The notes under the pieces: generated by a model | The model's database searches: none | Told to the model about the DNA's origin: nothing | What the model saw: only the letters and a program-made list of their open reading frames with translations | Position numbers and translations under genes: made by a program | In this document: positions 17,791 to 24,135 of the stretch, piece after piece | How positions within the stretch are numbered: position 1 is the first letter of the stretch | Layout of the letters: every line of letters starts with the position of its first letter | Source of the DNA: Comamonas sp. SCN 67-35 | GTDB lineage: Bacteria > Pseudomonadota > Gammaproteobacteria > Burkholderiales > Burkholderiaceae_C | Assembly (NCBI GenBank): GCA_001725255.1 | Contig: MEFV01000004.1 | Span: 1-64,000 of the forward strand | DNA: 64,000 nt | Reading direction: 5' to 3'

Positions 17791-17804
17791 CTGGCGGAGA
17801 CGAA
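17791..17804 (+). repeat. attL core, 14-bp direct repeat
   Basis: CTGGCGGAGACGAA is identical to 24420-24433. The flanking bases on both sides differ between the copies, so 14 bp is the full length of identity. It is a remnant of the 3' end of tRNA-Ser (CCA, discriminator and acceptor stem in reverse complement) and lies nine bases from the recombinase stop codon. Confidence 0.9.
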
Positions 17805-17812
17805 TGTTTGCG

Positions 17813-18406
17813 TTATACCTTGCTACGCTTTTTGTAGTCCTGCGACTTCGTGACGCGGTAGACGGCACGCTTGATCGAGGACGCCGAGACACCGTATTTC
17901 TTGCCCAGCCCTCCATAGCCGGAACCACCTCGAAGATACTCGGCCACCGCTGCCGCTTCGTCTTTCGGTGACATTGCACGCTCACGGCCAGGCATACGGC
18001 CGCGCTCTCTTGCGGCGAGCTGACCCGCAATAGAGCGTTCACGAATCATTGAGCGCTCAAGCTGGGCGACGGCTCCCAAAATCTGGATGACAAACACGCC
18101 CATGCTGTTGCTCGTGTCCAACGGCTCGGTGACGCTTTTGATGTTCGCCCCAACACTCTCAAGCTGACGCAGGATCGCCAGCAGATCAAAGAGGCTGCGG
18201 GCGATGCGGTCAATCTTGTAGACCACCAGCACATCACCATGGCGCAGGCTTGCAAGGCAACGGGCCAGCTCTACACGGCCAGCCCGAGATGCACCGCTCG
18301 CCTTCTCCTGAAAAATCACCTTGCAGCCCTGTTTCACAAGGGCATCGAGTTGCAGCGCAGTGTCTTGCTCCTGCGTAGAAACCCGGGCATAACCAACGAA
18401 TCGCAT
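17813..18406 (-). CDS. Small serine recombinase (resolvase/invertase family), likely phage integrase
   Basis: This is a 197-residue Hin/Tn3-type serine recombinase. The catalytic Ser10 lies in YARVST, with the conserved KIDRIARS arginine helix, a long dimer helix (GAVAQLERSMIRERS) and a C-terminal helix-turn-helix (GYGGLGKKYGVSASSIKRAV). The ATG has a strong AAGGAGG six bases upstream. It is next to attL and is the only recombinase in the element, so it is the best candidate for integration and excision. Classic resolvases of this size work within one molecule, so an integrase role for a tRNA site is unusual. It has been reported for the Ralstonia RSM filamentous phages. Confidence 0.9.
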   Translation of the reverse strand: MRFVGYARVSTQEQDTALQLDALVKQGCKVIFQEKASGASRAGRVELARCLASLRHGDVLVVYKIDRIARSLFDLLAILRQLESVGANIKSVTEPLDTSNSMGVFVIQILGAVAQLERSMIRERSIAGQLAARERGRMPGRERAMSPKDEAAAVAEYLRGGSGYGGLGKKYGVSASSIKRAVYRVTKSQDYKKRSKV

Positions 18407-18470
18407 AAATCCTCCTTAAAGGAAGATCAATCGGCAAGAAGCACGGGGCACGGGGCACGCGAACCGTCAC

Positions 18471-18491
18471 CATGGGGTTTATCACCCCATG
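18471..18491. repeat. Inverted repeat upstream of the recombinase gene
   Basis: CATGGGGT and ACCCCATG flank a TTATC spacer, a perfect 8-bp inverted repeat. It lies 65 bases before the recombinase start and 94 bases before the plus-strand 71-residue gene, in the only non-coding gap on this side of the phage. An operator or a hairpin are both possible. No T-tract follows. Confidence 0.45.
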
Positions 18492-18584
18492 CCCCGACCC
18501 CACCGCTACGAGACAAGCTCTCCGCTCTCGGGGCCCACCGTCTCCAAAAAGTGAATGAGCTGAACGGCCTGCCACAATGGAGAG

Positions 18585-18800
18585 ATGAGCCTGATCACAG
18601 AAGCGCTACAAGCGGCCTCGGTGCATCCGTGGTGGACTGCACTCGCCATGGTCATCCTCTGGCTGGTGGTCTTCTGGCTGCTGCGCAGATCGCCCTCACG
18701 GCGCACCAGATCAAGGCGCACCGAACGCGATTGGAGAGAGACGGTATACAACCCGAAGCAATACCGGCGTCCGCGCGAAGACCGATCACCGCCGCGATAA
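18585..18800 (+). CDS. Small single-pass membrane protein, plus-strand phage gene
   Basis: This encodes 71 residues with one N-terminal helix (WWTALAMVILWLVVFWLL, about residues 16-33) and a strongly basic tail rich in Arg. The ATG follows a GGAGAG by three bases, closer than usual. It is read opposite to the phage structural genes, and its last 15 bases overlap the convergent 67-residue gene. I do not recognise a family. A membrane-bound immunity or accessory function is a guess. The real coding evidence is the coherent helix-plus-basic topology and the ribosome site. Confidence 0.55.
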   Translation: MSLITEALQAASVHPWWTALAMVILWLVVFWLLRRSPSRRTRSRRTERDWRETVYNPKQYRRPREDRSPPR

Positions 18801-18989
18801 GTACACCGCCAGCAGCACAGCAATCTCAACCACGATAGCCGCAGCCATTGCAATGCGCCACGCGCGACGCACACGAAGCCGCCGCCGTAGCCCGACCTCA
18901 GCCGCCGACATGCGAAACGGAGCACGCTCGACGTAACCCGTGCGCTTGCGCCAAAAATCTCTGTACCAATCACGGTCATCTGCTGGCAT
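18786..18989 (-). CDS. Small basic membrane protein downstream of zot
   Basis: This encodes 67 residues with an Arg-rich, charged N-terminal half (WYRDFWRKRTGY, RRRLRVRRAWR) and one C-terminal membrane helix (IAMAAAIVVEIAVLLAVYL). It begins four bases after the zot stop, so it is probably translated from the same transcript as the last gene of the leftward structural block. The topology (cytoplasmic basic head, C-terminal anchor) resembles small inner-membrane assembly proteins, but I recognise no family. Confidence 0.6.
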   Translation of the reverse strand: MPADDRDWYRDFWRKRTGYVERAPFRMSAAEVGLRRRLRVRRAWRIAMAAAIVVEIAVLLAVYLSRR

Positions 18990-18993
18990 TCGA

Positions 18994-20070
18994 TCAGTCT
19001 ACCCCGCCACCTCGAGCCAGCGAAGCCACAGGCCGGGAGGGATCGGCAGCGGGCAAACCTGAATCAGGCTTGTAGGGATCGAAGCGACGACGCGACATAT
19101 CCGCCCACTCAGCGCAGGCCGCATCATTGACCCTTGTCCCCTGCTGAGTCATGCAGTAGCAATCGGCCTCACCCACGCATATTTGCCCGACGATGCGAGG
19201 CATAGTCACAACCTGCCGCAGAGCGTCATAAATCGGGGCCGAGCGCGGCTCATAAGAGACCACAGGGACGAATTCAGAGACATCGTAGGGCTTGCCACCA
19301 GCCGACCCGCCACCGGACGCGATGGGCTTGTCCTTCAACTTGGAAGGCAAGGCACCGGGAACAGATGACGATGCGGGTTTGCTTTCGGCAGCGGGCGCAC
19401 CCTTGGACGCTATGCGATTCATGAGCGTGGGCACCAGCACGGCGGCAGCAACAAGGGCAAGGCCGACCACGTAGAGCAGCGGAGGAATGGAGGTCTTCGG
19501 CTTCGTGTGAAGCTCGGAAGACAGATAAAGATTGAAGGCGCTTTTGTCGTACTTGAACGGCGATTTTTTCAGAGCCTTTGAGTACATCAGCGACTGCGAA
19601 CAGTGATCCCACTCGTAGACGATGGATGCACCCATTCCGCCGATGCGGCGCACGTGCAGATGACGCCCGACAAGAGCGCGCACGTTGCGATCCAGCAGCA
19701 TCGGATGCTGCGTAATCAGGATGAAATCGACGCCCTTATGGCGGTGCGTTTCAAGCGCGCTGATGTAGTCGGGCACCTTCGAGCCATTGGCACGCGGAGG
19801 CCAGCAACGTTGCACTTCGTCATAGGCGATCACATCGCCCGGCTGGCACCACTGTTGCCAGTCAGCAAGACCGCCGCCAGCGTCCGGCCCGATCAATTCA
19901 TGATCGAGCAAGAGCCGCGGAATGTTCGTCAGGATGCGGCGCGGAGTCTCGACAGGTTGACCGTTCTGGTCGGTGCTCTTGACCACCGAGCCGACCAGAT
20001 CGCGCAGGAGCTTGCTGATAGCGTAAAGCGTTTTCCCGGCCCCCGGCGTGCCGGTGATCAGCGTGATCAT
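18994..20070 (-). CDS. Zot/pI-type phage assembly ATPase
   Basis: pI (Zot family) is the inner-membrane ATPase that drives filamentous phage extrusion. The 358-residue protein has a Walker A motif GTPGAGKT near the N-terminus (residues 7-14), a Walker B-like DVIAYDEVQ, and the ETHRHKGVDFILITQHP segment typical of Zot. One membrane helix lies at about residues 198-216 (LLYVVGLALVAAAVLVPTL), followed by a periplasmic domain with a Cys pair (CVGEADCYC). Its start overlaps the pVI-like gene by four bases. No secretin (pIV) follows, so export would need a host secretin. Confidence 0.94.
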   Translation of the reverse strand: MITLITGTPGAGKTLYAISKLLRDLVGSVVKSTDQNGQPVETPRRILTNIPRLLLDHELIGPDAGGGLADWQQWCQPGDVIAYDEVQRCWPPRANGSKVPDYISALETHRHKGVDFILITQHPMLLDRNVRALVGRHLHVRRIGGMGASIVYEWDHCSQSLMYSKALKKSPFKYDKSAFNLYLSSELHTKPKTSIPPLLYVVGLALVAAAVLVPTLMNRIASKGAPAAESKPASSSVPGALPSKLKDKPIASGGGSAGGKPYDVSEFVPVVSYEPRSAPIYDALRQVVTMPRIVGQICVGEADCYCMTQQGTRVNDAACAEWADMSRRRFDPYKPDSGLPAADPSRPVASLARGGGVD

Positions 20071-20351
20071 GGGTTAGCCGAGAGGATGCGACTGGCCTTG
20101 GTGATGTTCCAGATCAGCACCCGCGTGAGGATCGCGCCGAAGATGATGGAGAGGGCCTGACCGATGCCTGCAAGGCCAGCAAGTTGAAGGATGCCAGCAG
20201 GCAGGCCACCCCACGCCGATTGCGCCGAGCCGATGACCTGATTGATCATCAAATCCATGCCCGCGTAAGTAACCAGAGACAGACCCAAAGCAATCATCAC
20301 GCGCGCGATGATCGGCTGTACCAACGACATCAACAGAGCGGCGAAAGGCAT
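20067..20351 (-). CDS. pVI-like minor coat protein (DUF2523 family)
   Basis: This encodes 94 residues with three hydrophobic stretches (residues 3-30, about 43-60 and 62-82), the pattern of DUF2523 proteins that take the place of pVI at the pIII end of inovirus particles. The gene lies in the conserved spot between pIII and Zot. I chose the ATG at 20351 (MPFAALLMSLV), two bases after the pIII stop. The frame is open upstream, but that part lies inside pIII. Its stop overlaps the zot start by four bases. Confidence 0.85.
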   Translation of the reverse strand: MPFAALLMSLVQPIIARVMIALGLSLVTYAGMDLMINQVIGSAQSAWGGLPAGILQLAGLAGIGQALSIIFGAILTRVLIWNITKASRILSANP

Positions 20352-20353
20352 GA

Positions 20354-21748
20354 TCAACCCTCGGGACGTGGTGCGACGATGAACACGGCAGAGATGGCCG
20401 CCAACAACAAAATAATCGGCCTCATGAGGTTGGAAATCCAACTGCACGGCTGGGCCATGTCCAGCGCTGTGAACGTGGTCCCCGCTATCGTCAGGGTGAG
20501 ATTGGCCGGACAGCTTCCACCGCCGAAGGTCGGCCCCTGCTGCATCGTGATCTGCCGGGTTTCAGACGGGATCGCTTCGGCTGGTGGAGCTTCGCCGGGA
20601 TTCATGCAGCCGAGAGAGCCGGGATACTTGTCGCAGTCGGTGTAGAAATCAGGCACCGGGCGCGGCGAGTTGTCCGGCGCTGGCGTCGGATCAGGTACCG
20701 GAGAAGGATCATTGGTCACCGTCGTGACCTGCGTCACATCGACCCGCCATGGATCGCTCACGGTTGGAGACGGCTGCACCCGGTACCATGGTTGCGTGTA
20801 CTGCTGCGGGCTGCTGTTCGGAATAGGAACCGGATCACCATCGGGGTACATCAACGGATCGGGCGAAGGCATCAACTCGGGCGCCGGGTTCACGTCCGGC
20901 CCCACAAGAGGATCGCCGACCGGTTGCGTGATCGGATTGATCACCGGCTTAGGATCGACCGGAATCGGCATATCCAAGTAAGGCATGAGCGCCGGATTGA
21001 TCGGCGTTGTGGGCAAAGCTCCCAGCTCGTCAATCGACGCATGACGCGGCCCCACCGCTGGCATGCCCTCAGTCTCAACGATCGGATTGTTCCCGGTGCA
21101 GTAATAACGTAGCGTATTGCCGACGCGCGACATGATCTTTACGGCAGGGCGCGACTTGCAGTAACCAGACTCCCAAAACGCAACGCACGTACACATGGAA
21201 TCCTGCCCGGAGAGAGTCTGCAGAGGCTGGTTATAGGGATCATTGAAACCATAGTTTCCGGTGGCTGCGTCAGCATCAAACGCAACGCGAAGCGTGCGCC
21301 CATCCTCAATGCGCGTCTGGTCATAGTCAATTGCACCGCCCGCCGTGGCAGGCTGCGCGGGAACCTGAATCACGCCCTCTGGACTAACTTCCAGACCGTT
21401 GCCCGAACGACTGAGCCAGTCCATGACATAGGGGATCGCAGCGGCCAAAAGCTGCGCGCCCATGAGCCACGGATTGAGCTTAGAAACCGCGAAGGCCGCA
21501 GCATTTCCAGCAATGCGAAACGCGACAGGAATAGTCACCGACCGAGCGCCGACGCTCATAGTCGCCTCAGTCATGACATAGCCGCCAGCGACGCGCGTCG
21601 TGTACTGCGCCCCCTGCCGAACTATCTGCGGCGTGCCATCAATCGTTTGAAATGAGGAAGGCGGCACCACTTGACCATAGAAGGCGAAGGCAGGAAAACC
21701 GACCACCGTGAGCGCGAACAACGCCAAGACGCGAACGAGCCTACGCAC
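20354..21748 (-). CDS. TspB/pIII-like phage adsorption protein
   Basis: pIII sits at the virion tip and binds the host pilus and co-receptor. The protein (464 residues from the GTG at 21748) has a signal peptide (RRLVRVLALFALTVVGFPAFAF), a globular N-terminal domain with Cys-rich CTCVAF/GYCKS segments, a long Pro/Asp-rich linker with PVPDPTPAPD-like repeats, and a C-terminal TspB-type block (DCDKYPGSLGCM, SCPANLTLTIAG). It ends in a membrane anchor (PIILLLAAISAVFIVA). The GTG overlaps the end of the 53-residue gene by eight bases, suggesting coupled translation. A TTG ten codons upstream is possible. The N-terminal domain is probably specific to its host receptor. Confidence 0.88.
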   Translation of the reverse strand: MRRLVRVLALFALTVVGFPAFAFYGQVVPPSSFQTIDGTPQIVRQGAQYTTRVAGGYVMTEATMSVGARSVTIPVAFRIAGNAAAFAVSKLNPWLMGAQLLAAAIPYVMDWLSRSGNGLEVSPEGVIQVPAQPATAGGAIDYDQTRIEDGRTLRVAFDADAATGNYGFNDPYNQPLQTLSGQDSMCTCVAFWESGYCKSRPAVKIMSRVGNTLRYYCTGNNPIVETEGMPAVGPRHASIDELGALPTTPINPALMPYLDMPIPVDPKPVINPITQPVGDPLVGPDVNPAPELMPSPDPLMYPDGDPVPIPNSSPQQYTQPWYRVQPSPTVSDPWRVDVTQVTTVTNDPSPVPDPTPAPDNSPRPVPDFYTDCDKYPGSLGCMNPGEAPPAEAIPSETRQITMQQGPTFGGGSCPANLTLTIAGTTFTALDMAQPCSWISNLMRPIILLLAAISAVFIVAPRPEG

Positions 21749-21902
21749 AGCGCACCGCCCGATAAATCCACCGGGCAAGAAGGCCCATCACGCGAGCGAC
21801 GGCGAGGCCCGCAAGGCCACCGAGCACGCCCCAATAAAACGAGGCAGCGGCGAGCGCCTGAGAGATGTAAACGGTTTCGTCAGGAATCACGGCAGACCTC
21901 AC
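21741..21902 (-). CDS. Small membrane protein, 53 residues, before pIII
   Basis: Starting at a GTG that overlaps the upstream 23-residue gene (GTGA), this encodes MRSAVIPDETVYIS followed by a hydrophobic helix (FYWGVLGGLAGLAVARVMGLL) and a short basic end. A TTG at 21929 would add nine residues. The position between the major coat gene and pIII is where inoviruses carry small structural or coat genes. No family recognised. The overlap on both sides (4 and 8 bases) supports it being translated. Confidence 0.6.
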   Translation of the reverse strand: MRSAVIPDETVYISQALAAASFYWGVLGGLAGLAVARVMGLLARWIYRAVRCA

Positions 21903-21970
21903 TTGAAGGCGATGAAAAGAATCAGGCAAAGGCCCGCTGCAAACATGTATTCGACAGGGCTTGCGATCAT
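21899..21970 (-). CDS. Tiny hydrophobic protein, 23 residues, pVII/pIX-like candidate
   Basis: An ATG two bases after the stop of the 74-residue gene opens a 23-codon frame that starts MIASPVEYM, is hydrophobic through the middle (FAAGLCLILF) and ends IAFK. Its stop overlaps the next start (GTGA). Inoviruses encode minor coat proteins of about 30 residues (pVII, pIX in fd) with one membrane helix, so size, hydrophobicity and tight packing fit such a role. It is below usual gene-finder cutoffs. The claim rests on topology and coupling only. Confidence 0.5.
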   Translation of the reverse strand: MIASPVEYMFAAGLCLILFIAFK

Positions 21971-21972
21971 GG

Positions 21973-22197
21973 TTAATCCCTCGACGTGTCGCCGGAAAAA
22001 AGATTGAGCAGCTGCTTTACGCCCCACACGGCGACGAAGACCACGAGGAACGCATAAAACAGCGCGGTCATGTCGCTGATACGGCCCGGATCAACCTGGA
22101 CGCCGGACACTTCCGCCGATGTCTGGATCACGAAGCCTGCGGAGCACGTGGGGTCAGAAACGACCGCCCCGGCACTGTCAAATTGAACGCACTGCAT
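21973..22197 (-). CDS. Small phage membrane protein, 74 residues
   Basis: The ATG at 22197 gives MQCVQFDSAG, a polar first half with two Cys (positions 3 and 19), then a membrane helix (ALFYAFLVVFVAVWGVKQLL) and a short charged end. The frame continues upstream only to a TTG. It follows the major coat gene and a hairpin, and leads a chain of overlapping small genes into pIII. In many Pf-type phages a protein of this size and shape occupies this spot. Function unknown; a minor coat or assembly role is inferred. Confidence 0.65.
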   Translation of the reverse strand: MQCVQFDSAGAVVSDPTCSAGFVIQTSAEVSGVQVDPGRISDMTALFYAFLVVFVAVWGVKQLLNLFSGDTSRD

Positions 22198-22211
22198 GAT
22201 GGTGTTTTTGC

Positions 22212-22231
22212 CCAAGGGCCGAAGCCCTTGG
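22212..22231. terminator. UUCG-type hairpin after the major coat gene
   Basis: CCAAGGGC and GCCCTTGG flank CGAA (TTCG in the transcribed minus-strand RNA), a perfect 8-bp stem capped by an extra-stable UUCG tetraloop. It lies 22 bases after the major coat stop. No U-tract follows in the leftward transcript, so it may only partly stop transcription or protect the coat mRNA 3' end. Inoviruses commonly attenuate transcription at this point so that coat protein is made in excess. Confidence 0.6.
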
Positions 22232-22253
22232 AGCTTTCAACGACCAACCGGGA

Positions 22254-22463
22254 TCAGAGCCAGCCCAGCTTAGAGCCAAGCTTTTTCAGGCCCCAAAACG
22301 CCACGAACGCGACGATGATCGCAGTCACGGCGGTAACCATGTCGGTTCCGGCAGCCGTGATGGCGGCGGTCACTTCCGTGGGAAGCGCGGCGTGAGCCGA
22401 GCCAGAAACAGCCAAGACGTAGGCCGGGATAGCGGCCAGACGAAGGGCAACAGACTTCTTCAT
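22254..22463 (-). CDS. Major coat protein, pVIII-like
   Basis: This encodes 69 residues with a signal peptide (MKKSVALRLAA to AHA, about 25 residues) and a mature 44-residue peptide. That peptide has an acidic/polar amphipathic start (ALPTEVTAAITAAGTD), a membrane helix (VTAIIVAFVAFWGL) and a basic end (KKLGSKLGWL). This is the classic arrangement of filamentous phage major coat protein, whose basic C-terminus contacts the DNA. The ATG at 22463 is preceded by GGAGAG; an upstream in-frame ATG at 22475 is less well placed. Followed by a stable hairpin. Confidence 0.9.
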   Translation of the reverse strand: MKKSVALRLAAIPAYVLAVSGSAHAALPTEVTAAITAAGTDMVTAVTAIIVAFVAFWGLKKLGSKLGWL

Positions 22464-22551
22464 AGTTCTCTCCATGAGACGCTGCGAAATTGCAGCCGTG
22501 AGCGCACACCGCGAACGCTCAAGGCTGAAATCTCAGGTAAGACCGACCCTC

Positions 22552-23220
22552 TCAAGCACCGCATGGCCGACCGTCGAGCGCGGAATAAGGCCCGTCTGCA
22601 TATCGCGGCGGTAGGTCTCCCACGAGGTACAGCCACAGGCCCCCGGCACCCCGCAGGACGGCCCAAGGTGATTCAAGAATTTCCCCTGTTGCTCGCACCA
22701 CAAGGCCACACGCGCGCCGCGTGAGTTCCCCAACTCCGAACTGGTCACGGGCCCAAGTGGGCAGGTTTCGCCAGGAGCGAATTGCTCGCGCTTGTTCATT
22801 GAGACCCCCAATGCCGTACAGGCGCATCCCCTTGGGGAAGGCATGGAACGGCGAGAACTTGGAAACGTATTTCATGAGGTAGCCGACGCCTGAGCGAGAC
22901 ACTTGCGTGTTCGTCATCCCATGCGGCCACCATCCCTGCTTGTCCCACTTGGGCATGCTCAGACGCTTGGGCAGGTAAACGATCAGGTGGTAATGCACCG
23001 CGCCACGCTTTTGAAGCTCGGCCACCCACACGTAGCGGAGCTTTCCGCCGTGCTGACGGGCAAGCCACTTGCGGCAACGATGAATCGCATCGCGAATGTG
23101 ATCGGCAGACCACTCAACGCCCGGGCGATAGGTCAACGTGACGAACCATGCGCGTGCGCCGTACCAGCCCGAGAATTTCTCTGCGTGGCCCTGACCAGCA
23201 CACCAGATGGACGAACGCAT
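22552..23220 (-). CDS. Rolling-circle replication initiator (HUH Rep)
   Basis: Rep nicks the double-stranded phage form to start rolling-circle replication. The 222-residue protein carries the HUH metal motif in VHYHLIVYLP and, about 45 residues later, a YLMKYVSK motif with the likely nucleophilic Tyr. FVTLTYRPG corresponds to motif 1. The ATG at 23220 has no recognisable ribosome site. The frame stays open for 37 codons upstream (to a TGA at 23332) with protein-like composition but no ATG, GTG or TTG, so the true start may be unusual. Phage Rep proteins are often longer than this. Confidence 0.85.
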   Translation of the reverse strand: MRSSIWCAGQGHAEKFSGWYGARAWFVTLTYRPGVEWSADHIRDAIHRCRKWLARQHGGKLRYVWVAELQKRGAVHYHLIVYLPKRLSMPKWDKQGWWPHGMTNTQVSRSGVGYLMKYVSKFSPFHAFPKGMRLYGIGGLNEQARAIRSWRNLPTWARDQFGVGELTRRACGLVVRATGEILESPWAVLRGAGGLWLYLVGDLPPRYADGPYSALDGRPCGA

Positions 23221-23346
23221 GCGACCGAAACGACGCGCGAAAACATCTTCTGGATGTTGAGAAATCTGACCGCCGAGAGTGCGCGGGCACTTTGTTTTAG
23301 AAGGGACAAGCCCCGCGCCGACGCCGCCCCGTCATCGTCGCGACCG

Positions 23347-23535
23347 TCATTGCGCCACCCCAACCGAAGAACGAGCGAGGACGGCCCGGGCATGCGCTGA
23401 AAAATCAGCAGCTGCCGCCTGTTGCCGCGATGCATGCCAGAAATAACCCAGCTCACGAGCACGGGCCGCGCTTGCATAGGCACGGGCACAACTGCGCTGG
23501 TAGGAAATGAGCAGGTGACGCTCCCGCGCTGTCAT
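23347..23535 (-). CDS. Small phage protein of unknown function, 62 residues
   Basis: The ATG at 23535 overlaps the stop of the preceding gene by four bases (ATGA). The product begins MTARERHLLISYQRSCARAY and is Ala/Arg-rich and probably helical (SAARARELGYF, HARAVLARSS). No membrane segment and no known motif. It lies between the ssDNA-binding gene cluster and Rep, where phages often carry small replication-control proteins. Function unknown. Confidence 0.55.
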   Translation of the reverse strand: MTARERHLLISYQRSCARAYASAARARELGYFWHASRQQAAAADFSAHARAVLARSSVGVAQ

Positions 23536-23741
23536 AGCCCCCACCCCCCGAGCGGCTCACCCTTGGCCGAGTAGGAGACGTCAAACGATTCAACGAATCC
23601 CTTCGTGAAAACCGCGCGAAGCTGGACACTGTCGGCGGACTCATGCAGCGCGAGCAGCAGAACCAAGGCCTTGGCAACCTCAGCCTGCGCGATGCGTTGA
23701 TCGACCTCGAACCGGGCCGAGTCGGTCAGGCCGCCAGTCAT
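23532..23741 (-). CDS. Small phage protein of unknown function, 69 residues
   Basis: The ATG at 23741 overlaps the ssDNA-binding gene stop by four bases, and its own stop overlaps the next ATG by four. The sequence is mixed and soluble-looking, with a helical segment (VDQRIAQAEVAKALVLLLALHE) and no membrane anchor or Cys. I recognise no family. The strict coupling on both sides is the main support that it is a real gene of the replication block. Confidence 0.6.
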   Translation of the reverse strand: MTGGLTDSARFEVDQRIAQAEVAKALVLLLALHESADSVQLRAVFTKGFVESFDVSYSAKGEPLGGWGL

Positions 23742-24037
23742 TTGGCGGCCTGCGCAGGAATGAGCCGGGGATTGATCGACATGCGACCGTTGCGGTCGAT
23801 GTAGACGGCGGCGGGACTCAGCGTGTAGTCGCCACGGGCCAGAGGTTTGCTGATGAAACCGTCCGCATCCTTGGGGAGAACAAACTCGAATTTTTCGGGG
23901 ATTTCGGCCACCGCCCCGGCGTCGTCCACCGTGTAGGCGTAGGCGGTCTGAATGTGCATCTCGTAGGGCTTGCCGGATTCCTTGCCGGTGCCCTTGAGGA
24001 TGTTCAGCTTGTCGCTCAGGACTCGAATCTTGATCAT
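23738..24037 (-). CDS. Phage single-stranded-DNA-binding protein (pV-like)
   Basis: pV coats newly made phage single strands and hands them to the assembly site. This 99-residue protein begins MIKIRVLSDKLNILKGTGKESGKPYEMH and is mostly beta-type with Tyr/Phe residues spaced through it (TAYAYTV, FEFVL, YTLSPAAVYIDRNGR), the pattern of inovirus OB-fold DNA-binding proteins of the Pf/Xanthomonas-phage type. It is the first leftward gene, facing the repressor gene across an operator-like region. A GAGAG stands before the start. Its stop overlaps the next gene. Confidence 0.82.
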   Translation of the reverse strand: MIKIRVLSDKLNILKGTGKESGKPYEMHIQTAYAYTVDDAGAVAEIPEKFEFVLPKDADGFISKPLARGDYTLSPAAVYIDRNGRMSINPRLIPAQAAK

Positions 24038-24065
24038 GGGTGCTCTCTTTCAGGCTGGTTTAAGA

Positions 24066-24105
24066 TTCCCTATCTGGGAACGTACCCAAAACGGGTTCGC
24101 GAACC
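24066..24105. promoter_or_regulatory. Triple inverted-repeat operator region between repressor and phage genes
   Basis: Three inverted repeats stand side by side in the 98-base gap between the divergent ssDNA-binding and repressor genes: TTCCC-5-GGGAA (24066-24080), ACCC-5-GGGT (24084-24096) and the perfect palindrome GGTTCGCGAACC (24094-24105). The placement is that of a phage immunity switch controlling both promoters. Binding by the adjacent HTH protein is inferred. Confidence 0.55.
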
Positions 24106-24135
24106 ATACACCAATGGACCCGAAAAGGGAACATC

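Noticed and set aside
17768..17971. Stand-alone 67-residue plus-strand gene over attL
   Set aside because: It has no ribosome site and is antisense to the recombinase gene. I treat only its part after 17804 as a possible tail of the repressor in the excised phage.
18994..20070. Zonula occludens toxin
   Set aside because: The Zot name comes from the Vibrio phage CTX protein. In this context, between pVI-like and other phage genes, it is the assembly ATPase pI, and no toxin function is supported.
22533..22844. Second minus-strand frame over the Rep 3' half
   Set aside because: The Rep frame carries the HUH and Tyr motifs and continues coherently to its stop at 22552. The other frame has no motif or ribosome site.
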